Of a stretch of 9,055 nucleotides of DNA, positions 1 to 4,960 are shown one piece after another. A program made the translations under genes and the position numbers. Positions within the stretch are counted from its first letter, which is position 1. Each line of letters starts with the position of its first letter. The notes beneath the pieces are model-generated. The model did not search any database and had not been told where the DNA came from. It saw only the letters and a list, made by a program, of their open reading frames with translations. Origin of the DNA: Deltaproteobacteria bacterium UBA7527 (lineage in GTDB: Bacteria; Desulfobacterota; Syntrophorhabdia; Syntrophorhabdales; Syntrophorhabdaceae); assembly GCA_002478225.1 (NCBI GenBank), contig DLMV01000087.1, forward strand, positions 1 through 9,055, in the 5' to 3' direction.

Positions 1-301
1 GTGCCAGCCTCCCACGGAGGCCTCCTATCCATTTATCCAGTGTTTTAATTGTGAAAGAAAAAACCCCTGATCTCGCTATAAGCTCGCCCATCAGGATAAA
101 AACAGGGACAGGCAGCAGTACAAAATTACTGATAGATGAAAAAATAGTATGGGAAAGCTGCATGAGACCGTCAGCGCCGCCCCAGAAAAAATATATCCCG
201 ATGATATTAACGATGGTAAATGCAATGAAGATAGGAAAACCAAGCAACATGAGCGACACAAGGCTGCCCAGGATTATCCCAAAGGGTATGTACCATTCCA
301 T
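1..301 (-). CDS. dctM: TRAP transporter large permease DctM, N-terminal part (cut by window edge)
   Basis: This is the first 100 residues of the large membrane subunit of a TRAP transporter, which carries the substrate through the inner membrane using an ion gradient. The frame opens at ATG 301 and stays open to base 1, so the gene continues beyond the window. The start MEWYIPFGIILGSL leads into hydrophobic helices. Family hallmarks are LLGFPIFIAF near residues 19-28 and LLPVPVFILMGELIARSG near 62-79, matching the conserved LPxFxLMG region of DctM proteins. The dctQ stop codon ends one base before the ATG, and the ribosome site AAGGAAGGAG lies inside the end of dctQ, so the two are probably translationally coupled. 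The whole protein should be about 425 residues with 11-12 helices, if typical. The identification is firm; the substrate is unknown. Confidence 0.9.
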   Translation of the reverse strand, partial: MEWYIPFGIILGSLVSLMLLGFPIFIAFTIVNIIGIYFFWGGADGLMQLSHTIFSSISNFVLLPVPVFILMGELIARSGVFSFTIKTLDKWIGGLRGRLA

Positions 302-302
302 G

Positions 303-812
303 CTATTCGACTCCTTCCTTGATGGATTTGCTTTTGATCTTACGGACGCCACGGGAGAACTGACGGAGGAATTCCGCCAGCAGCATGAAAAATCCAAGGG
401 AAATGACCAAAAGAAAGTAATACTTGCCGATCGTATAGATCTTTACCACCGTGAGCCCGTCACGGTAGCTGTATGCTGCCGCCACGAAGCTCATCATGCA
501 TAATATCATTGAAACCAGGGCCCCGACCGCGGAATGGACAAGGTGCAGGTAGGTTTTCCTTTTTTCGCTCAGAAAATTGTCCAGCACATCGATCCTTACG
601 TGCCCGCCTTCCCTTAAAAGCCATGCTGCGCCGAAGAATGCCACAGCAAAAAGGATATATTCCGTGATCTCTATATCCCAGGTCAGCGGCTTGTTGAAAA
701 AATACCGTAAAATGATATCGCAGAATTTTATGATCACCGCGCAGCCGAGCAGAATACCGCCAAGATAGGCAAAGCCTCCTATGATCCGGTCAAAGATCGC
801 CTTACGGTCCAT
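303..812 (-). CDS. dctQ: TRAP transporter small permease DctQ
   Basis: Small membrane subunit of the TRAP transporter, 169 residues, which partners DctM. Four hydrophobic segments are visible near residues 14-36, 48-66, 92-114 and 128-150. The family signature is clear: W45 followed by acidic E48 and E51, a helix ending in FFGAAWLLREGGHVRID (59-75), then a cytoplasmic basic stretch. The tail is basic (KIKSKS). I start at ATG 812 because AGGAGG lies 7 bases upstream. The same frame is open up to 905, but the added 31 residues look like noise and have no ribosome site. The gene follows dctP after a 155-base gap containing a terminator-like hairpin, which may make the membrane subunits less abundant than the binding protein. 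Confidence 0.92.
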   Translation of the reverse strand: MDRKAIFDRIIGGFAYLGGILLGCAVIIKFCDIILRYFFNKPLTWDIEITEYILFAVAFFGAAWLLREGGHVRIDVLDNFLSEKRKTYLHLVHSAVGALVSMILCMMSFVAAAYSYRDGLTVVKIYTIGKYYFLLVISLGFFMLLAEFLRQFSRGVRKIKSKSIKEGVE

Positions 813-819
813 ATTTATT

Positions 820-825
820 CCTCCT
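820..825 (-). promoter_or_regulatory. Ribosome binding site that fixes the dctQ start
   Basis: AGGAGG on the minus strand, 7 bases before ATG 812. It decides for this start over the upstream in-frame ATG at 905. Confidence 0.8.
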
Positions 826-914
826 AGTAAAGATATAGTAAACTCCGGCGGTCTTCCTATCCTCCCTTCTATTAGACCAGCAGTATGTAAAAGACCTACG
901 AACACAAAAAGGTT

Positions 915-952
915 GGGATACCCCTCCCTCTAAGGGCGAAGAGGGGTATCCA
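915..952 (-). terminator. Terminator-like hairpin between dctP and dctQ
   Basis: A perfect 11-base-pair stem, GGATACCCCTC (951-941 on the minus strand) with its complement GAGGGGTATCC (926-916), encloses a 14-base loop. It is followed on the minus strand by CAACC and then five T residues. It lies 14 bases after the dctP stop. The stem is strong but the T run is short and offset, so it could be a leaky terminator or a block to 3' exonucleases. Either would favour dctP product over DctQM, a common need in transporters with an abundant binding protein. The role is inferred. Confidence 0.6.
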
Positions 953-967
953 TCCCTTTAACACTTA

Positions 968-1978
968 TTATTCCTGCCAGGGGAATGCCCCTTTAGGCAG
1001 TGCCTTTTTTGAAGACGCCTTCTGAAGTTTTGGACCATAATCAGGGGCGCTCTGCAGAACAAATTTCCACGTTTCATCATTGATGATCTTTAAGAGCTTT
1101 TTAGCCTCTTCGGGCGGCAGTTGAATAAATTCCATTCCCGCCTTTAGTCTCACGTTATCTTCTTTTTCCATGATCAGCATCTGGCGCATGGTTGCAACGT
1201 ATTCCATGTCCTTCATAACTTCCGTGATTATTACCTGCACGTCCTTGGGGATCTGTTTCCACTTATCCATATTGATCATGGTTGCCGGCTCCATTTGGAA
1301 AAAACCGGGCAGCAACATATATTTGGTAACCTCCTGGAGGCCCCAGCTTGTCATGCCTACCCTTGGCCAACAAAATCCGTCCACCACTTTCCGCTCCATG
1401 GCAGTATGGATGTCGGTCGGCGGTATCAGGATCGGGGAGGCCCCTAAGGCTTTTATAAAAGGAACATATAAAGGCATGACCCTTATCTTCATTCCCTTGA
1501 AATCCTCAAGCTTTGTGATCTTTTTGTTCGTATAGAGCATGAACGGGATCAGGTTGTGGAATCTTCCAAGATATTTGGCATTTACCCTCTTTGCAAATAT
1601 CTCTTCCCACAGCTCGAATGCGCCCGATCTTCTTTCTTCCCAATCAGCAAGCTCGGAAAGACCCTTTGCTTCGGCCTCAGGCATTAATTGCTTCATGTAG
1701 CCAAAAGGGTAGTACAGGATCATGTCGATCGTGCCTGTTTTCAGGGCATTGATCTGATCAAAGGCTGCGGTAACCTCTGGCCCGCCAAGCCACCGTATCT
1801 CAAGCTTGCCCTTGCATCGCTCGTTGACCCTGTCGACGAACATCTGGACCGTGTCATTGTTGGCATGATTCTTAGGGAACGCCGTGACCGCTTTTAGAAC
1901 TATAGGCGCGCTAAATGCAATTGTTGAAACAAAACAGAAGATTGATACAAGGATCAATACATAGATAGATTTTTTCAT
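968..1978 (-). CDS. dctP: TRAP transporter substrate-binding protein DctP
   Basis: Periplasmic solute-binding protein of 336 residues, the usual length for the DctP family. It captures a carboxylate-type substrate and delivers it to DctQM. A signal peptide is evident: MKKS, a hydrophobic core over residues 5-20, then AFSA with cleavage probably near 23/24. The central family signature is present: LEDFKGMKIRVMP (157-169) with R166, the Arg that binds the substrate carboxylate in characterised DctP proteins, then GASPILIPPTDIHTAMERKVVDG (179-201). ATG 1978 has AAGGGGG a few bases upstream. The gene follows the acyl-CoA dehydrogenase after 121 bases, suggesting its ligand may be the acid metabolised by the neighbouring enzymes. 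That ligand cannot be read from sequence. Confidence 0.93.
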   Translation of the reverse strand: MKKSIYVLILVSIFCFVSTIAFSAPIVLKAVTAFPKNHANNDTVQMFVDRVNERCKGKLEIRWLGGPEVTAAFDQINALKTGTIDMILYYPFGYMKQLMPEAEAKGLSELADWEERRSGAFELWEEIFAKRVNAKYLGRFHNLIPFMLYTNKKITKLEDFKGMKIRVMPLYVPFIKALGASPILIPPTDIHTAMERKVVDGFCWPRVGMTSWGLQEVTKYMLLPGFFQMEPATMINMDKWKQIPKDVQVIITEVMKDMEYVATMRQMLIMEKEDNVRLKAGMEFIQLPPEEAKKLLKIINDETWKFVLQSAPDYGPKLQKASSKKALPKGAFPWQE

Positions 1979-2099
1979 ATAACCCCCTTGTTCTTATATT
2001 TTGTTGCTTAAGCCTATTGTACAATAACAATACTTTTTTCAATCATTCTCTTTGCCTCCAGTGGAGCATGCTTTCGTGAAGGCTGCCGCATCACCTCCT
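1979..2099 (-). promoter_or_regulatory. dctP upstream region with 12-base palindrome and possible promoter
   Basis: This gap precedes dctP. It contains the perfect palindrome TATTGTACAATA at 2015-2026. On the minus strand TACAAT inside it matches 5 of 6 positions of a sigma-70 -10 box, with TTGAAA 15 bases upstream, which is short spacing. A palindrome over a -10 box would suit an operator. A small inverted repeat, CTCCA and TGGAG separated by one base, lies nearer the dehydrogenase end but has no T run, so I do not call a terminator. A separate promoter for the transporter is possible but weakly supported. Confidence 0.3.
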
Positions 2100-3626
2100 C
2101 TAAAAGATCCTGTCCTTCCCGTTACTGATCCAGGAAGGGAACCATTTGTAGTATTCCAGCGGATGCGCCTTGTTAAGACCTTCATAGGTTGCCTTGGCCA
2201 GCTCAATACCCTTTTTCGTCCGGTAAAGCTTTACAAGACCTTTCTTCTCGAGGGAGGTGAGCAGATCATCAAGTGCGGCGCTGTCCACGTCGAATAATTC
2301 CTTTATATCCTCGCGGCTTATGAAAAGACCCGGGTTTACGCGGTAGTCTTCCGCAAGTGCGGCGAGCAGCTTCTCCTCGTCGATCTCCTTCGCTTTCTCT
2401 GTTGTGCCGTAAACCGGTACCGGGACCCCAAGCGTCGGATGGACAACCCGGCGCTGCATCCTGAGGTCTTCGGCCATCTGGCGCAAGGCCGTCCTGAAGA
2501 TGACAAGCCTGCAGGCCTCCATGGTTCCGCCGGCGATATGTTCGACCTTGGCCACGTTCATGATCTCCTGAAGAGGATAAAAGGGCGTTACGCCGTCGCC
2601 GCCCATCACTTGTATCGCATCAATGCTCGCCTGCATCGCCGACTCGCAGTTAAAGACCTTGGCCACGTTCGATTCGACCGTGATATCCACCCCGAGATCC
2701 CAGAGGTAAGCAGTGTAGTATGTCATCAGGCGCGCGATCTTCGTCTTTATGATCAGATCGGCGATCTTGAACTGGTTCGACGGTATATCGATCGTAGGCC
2801 GGCCAAACTGGACCCTTCTCTGTGCATAAGGCACCGCGTTCTTAAGGAGCTCCCCTATCCAGCCTACCACCGAAGCGGCGATGAGGGTCCTTTCGAAGTT
2901 GAGTCCGGCGGTCATCACCCGCCATCCTTCCCCCTCCTGACCTACTCTGTTCCCTACGGGCACAGACACCTTATCGAAGTTCAGTACACCGTTCTGGATA
3001 TTCTCGAACCCGATTATCTCGTTGATCTTCTCGACGGATAATCCTGGGGTCCCTTTTTCCACGATGAACGCGGTGAGGTGACGGTAGTTCCGGATATCCT
3101 CAGGGTCATTGCTCGTGCGGGCGTAGACCATGTGCCTCGTTGCAACACCGGCAGAAACGATGTATCGCTTCTTTCCGTTCAGTATGTAAACATCCCCCTC
3201 CCGCTTTGCCGTTGTCTCGATCGCGGCCGCATCAGTGCCGGCAAAGGGCTCGGTAATGACTATGGCACCAAGCTCCCCCTTTGCGATGCGCGGAAGAATG
3301 CTCTTTTTCTGTTCTTCGGTGCCGTATTCAATGAGCTGCCGCAAGCCCCCGAGCATGTTGCCGACAAAGACCCTTCCCGGCCCGGGCATCCGGCAGAACG
3401 CTTCCGCTGCAATGCATGCACCGGTCGCGCCCAATCCGAGGCCGCCATACTCCTTCGGGATGCCCGCCCCTGTGAACCCCTTCTCGCCGATCTTCTGGAA
3501 AATGTCCCAGGGAAACTCCCTCGTCCATCTCGTCTCGGCATCTCTCGGCATCACCTCTTTGACGAATTCGTGAACCTCCTCTGCAAATCTCTTCTGTTCT
3601 TCAGTCCACCAGATATAAGATTCCAT
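2100..3626 (-). CDS. Acyl-CoA dehydrogenase with isovaleryl-type active site and extra C-terminal domain
   Basis: Flavoprotein of 508 residues that should oxidise an acyl-CoA to the 2,3-enoyl-CoA and pass electrons to an electron-transfer flavoprotein. Residues 1-383 are a full acyl-CoA dehydrogenase: helical N-terminal domain, FAD/substrate region AIVITEPFAGTDAAA (121-135), beta domain, and C-terminal helices with QVMGGDGVTPFYPLQEIMNVAK (339-360). The usual catalytic Glu in YEGT is absent: here the segment reads HIAGGT (363-368). Instead GLNFER (241-246) places E245 where isovaleryl-CoA and long-chain acyl-CoA dehydrogenases have their catalytic base. That predicts a branched or bulky acyl substrate. 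Residues 385-508 are an extension absent from ordinary members; 415-480 resemble a winged helix. The start has AGGAGG 7 bases before the ATG. Neighbours give no CoA ligase. The class is firm; the substrate is unknown. Confidence 0.93.
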   Translation of the reverse strand: MESYIWWTEEQKRFAEEVHEFVKEVMPRDAETRWTREFPWDIFQKIGEKGFTGAGIPKEYGGLGLGATGACIAAEAFCRMPGPGRVFVGNMLGGLRQLIEYGTEEQKKSILPRIAKGELGAIVITEPFAGTDAAAIETTAKREGDVYILNGKKRYIVSAGVATRHMVYARTSNDPEDIRNYRHLTAFIVEKGTPGLSVEKINEIIGFENIQNGVLNFDKVSVPVGNRVGQEGEGWRVMTAGLNFERTLIAASVVGWIGELLKNAVPYAQRRVQFGRPTIDIPSNQFKIADLIIKTKIARLMTYYTAYLWDLGVDITVESNVAKVFNCESAMQASIDAIQVMGGDGVTPFYPLQEIMNVAKVEHIAGGTMEACRLVIFRTALRQMAEDLRMQRRVVHPTLGVPVPVYGTTEKAKEIDEEKLLAALAEDYRVNPGLFISREDIKELFDVDSAALDDLLTSLEKKGLVKLYRTKKGIELAKATYEGLNKAHPLEYYKWFPSWISNGKDRIF

Positions 3627-3806
3627 ACCTCAACCTCCTAAGGTTTCTTACAGCCTTTCAGCAGCCTAACTTTCCCCTTATCACTAATAGCAAATTAAAT
3701 AGCAAGTTCCATGCCATAGCTCACTTGTTTACCTGGTTGTTTTATCCATTAACCCTTCTCTTAAAGGGCCTTTCGATCTTTTCGAACCAGGTTTCCGGGG
3801 ATCTTG
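3627..3806 (-). promoter_or_regulatory. Gap before the dehydrogenase: weak promoter and direct repeat
   Basis: No gene is seen in these 180 bases. On the minus strand, TTGCTA (3705-3700) and GATAAG (3682-3677) are 17 bases apart and each matches 4 of 6 sigma-70 consensus positions, so a weak promoter is possible. The 8-base sequence AATAGCAA occurs twice on the plus strand (3686-3693 and 3698-3705), 12 bases apart and overlapping this putative promoter, as a direct-repeat operator might. The moeB-proximal half contains nested inverted repeats, listed separately. The length of the gap suggests that the dehydrogenase is at least partly transcribed apart from the molybdoenzyme operon. Confidence 0.3.
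3731..3792 (-). repeat. Nested inverted repeats, possible branched RNA structure
   Basis: An outer inverted repeat (ACCTGGTT at 3731-3738, AACCAGGT at 3785-3792) encloses two smaller ones: CCCTT/AAGGG (3753-3768, 6-base loop) and TTCGA/TCGAA (3772-3786, 5-base loop). The TCGAA arm shares two bases with the outer arm, leaving a 6-base-pair outer stem if all three form. There is no T run, so an ordinary terminator is unlikely. It could end or process the upstream transcript or structure the dehydrogenase leader. Stems of 5-8 pairs can occur by chance. Confidence 0.35.
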
Positions 3807-4541
3807 TCAGCTTAACGGTCCCTGCGAGCATACATTGCAACCCTCGTTCTTCGCTATATCATAGATCCGGAACTTCATGTCATTTCCATTGAACAATAGT
3901 AATTTACCGGCCAATGACGGCCTTTGTCCTATCATTAGTTTAACCGCCTCCAGCGCCTGTAAATTTGCTATCAATGCCGGAGTTATGCCAAGGACGCCGA
4001 GTCCCCGCGGGCCCTCAGGGTTAAAACAGGCAAGGCAGGGGGTCTCTCCGGGAATAATGGTGGTGACCATGCCCCGCAAACGTGAAACGCCGCCGTATAC
4101 ATAAGGTATCCCCTGCTTCACGCAGGCTGCATTCAGCACAAGCCGCCCGGCCAATCTATCTAAACCGTCCACTACCACCTGGGCTCCGCCAATGATACTA
4201 TGGACATTCTCTTCTGTTATCTCGGCGCATATCGGGGTAATATCTATCCTGGGATTTAACCTGGACAATTTCTTCTGTGCGACCGCCACCTTCTCGATTC
4301 CCACATCCTCTTCCCAGTATAGCACCTGTCGGTTCAAATTAGACAATTCTACCACATCAAAATCAACTATAGTGATATGGCCAATGCCTGCGGCAGCCAG
4401 ATATGTTGCCGAGGCACAGCCCAGCCCTCCTACGCCGGCAATTACCACGTGGGAGTTCTTTAACCTTTGCTGTCCCTCTTCCCCGAGATCCGGAATGCGT
4501 ATCTGCCGGTCATATCTGACAAGTTCGTCACTGTCCAGCAT
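3807..4541 (-). CDS. MoeB/ThiF/HesA-family adenylyltransferase (E1-like)
   Basis: Cytosolic enzyme that adenylates the C-terminal Gly of a ubiquitin-fold sulfur carrier using ATP, a step in sulfur transfer for molybdopterin or thiamin. Counting from ATG 4541 (244 residues), the features are LVRYDRQI (11-18), nucleotide loop GVGGLG (36-41), VDFD (59-62), NLNRQ (68-72), K84, Asp loop DGLDRLAGR (125-133), and two zinc CxxC pairs, C169/C172 and C235/C238. Two departures stand out. The conserved DN pair of the Asp loop is DR. The loop after the first CxxC is short and lacks the Cys usual in this family. E. coli MoeB works without a thioester, so activity is still plausible. A TTG at 4562 overlapping the preceding stop codon would add seven residues; I prefer ATG because family members start just before this RYxRQ motif. 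The substrate is probably the MoaD-like neighbour. Confidence 0.88.
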   Translation of the reverse strand: MLDSDELVRYDRQIRIPDLGEEGQQRLKNSHVVIAGVGGLGCASATYLAAAGIGHITIVDFDVVELSNLNRQVLYWEEDVGIEKVAVAQKKLSRLNPRIDITPICAEITEENVHSIIGGAQVVVDGLDRLAGRLVLNAACVKQGIPYVYGGVSRLRGMVTTIIPGETPCLACFNPEGPRGLGVLGITPALIANLQALEAVKLMIGQRPSLAGKLLLFNGNDMKFRIYDIAKNEGCNVCSQGPLS

Positions 4542-4558
4542 AGTTCCCGCGGTGTCCG

Positions 4559-4936
4559 TCAACCGTCCCAGCGCCAGAGTATCTTCACCTTCACTCTATC
4601 GCCGTCTTTGAGCTTTGCATTGAGGCCGTGCGGGATGGCAACATAGTTCTTGCCGTTGATCAGGACATCGTAATCCTCGTCCATGTCATTAGTAACGGGG
4701 TTGATCGGCTCGAAATCGATACCCGCCTGCCTGTATATCTTTGCAAGCGCGATAAGAAGCGCCCGCAGCGTATCGCCCTCCATCGCCAGCTCAACCACCC
4801 CGCTCTCCCGGGCCTCCGGCCAGGGCGCATAGAGCCAGGGCATATTGATCGTGAGCAATCCCTCCCGTGTCGCCTTCCCGGCAGGATTAATAATGACGAT
4901 CAATTCGGAAAAACCCGGCAGTATCGCCACCTTCAC
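4559..4936 (-). CDS. MoaD/ThiS-like ubiquitin-fold protein (putative sulfur carrier)
   Basis: Protein of 125 residues, longer than typical MoaD (about 80). Residues 27-125 fit the ubiquitin-like fold: strand LLTINMPWLYAPW (27-39), strand VVELAMEGDT (47-56), helix LRALLIALAKIYRQ (57-70), and the closing segment LNAKLKDGDRVKVKILWRWDG (105-125), which resembles the MoaD ending with its conserved DGD. The first 25 residues are extra. The chain ends in Asp-Gly instead of Gly-Gly, but the terminal Gly needed for adenylation is there. The start is GTG 4936 with GGAG 6 bases upstream. It lies 24 bases after the molybdopterin subunit, and its stop overlaps a possible TTG start of the adenylyltransferase gene. 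I infer a carrier for molybdopterin sulfur or a related step for this hydroxylase. Recognition rests on fold-level similarity and the neighbour. Confidence 0.72.
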   Translation of the reverse strand: MKVAILPGFSELIVIINPAGKATREGLLTINMPWLYAPWPEARESGVVELAMEGDTLRALLIALAKIYRQAGIDFEPINPVTNDMDEDYDVLINGKNYVAIPHGLNAKLKDGDRVKVKILWRWDG

Positions 4937-4960
4937 AACGATCTCCGTTTCCCTTGTTTT

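Noticed and set aside
813..905. An N-terminal extension of DctQ from ATG 905.
   Set aside because: The added residues are not transporter-like and no ribosome site precedes 905, whereas ATG 812 has an ideal AGGAGG. DctQ proteins normally start shortly before the first helix.
2042..2085. A terminator after the acyl-CoA dehydrogenase from the CTCCA/TGGAG inverted repeat.
   Set aside because: The stem is only five pairs with a one-base loop, and no T run follows on the minus strand.
2439..3641. Several plus-strand and alternative-frame open frames across the acyl-CoA dehydrogenase.
   Set aside because: All are inside the well-supported dehydrogenase gene, have no clear ribosome sites and read as compositional shadows.
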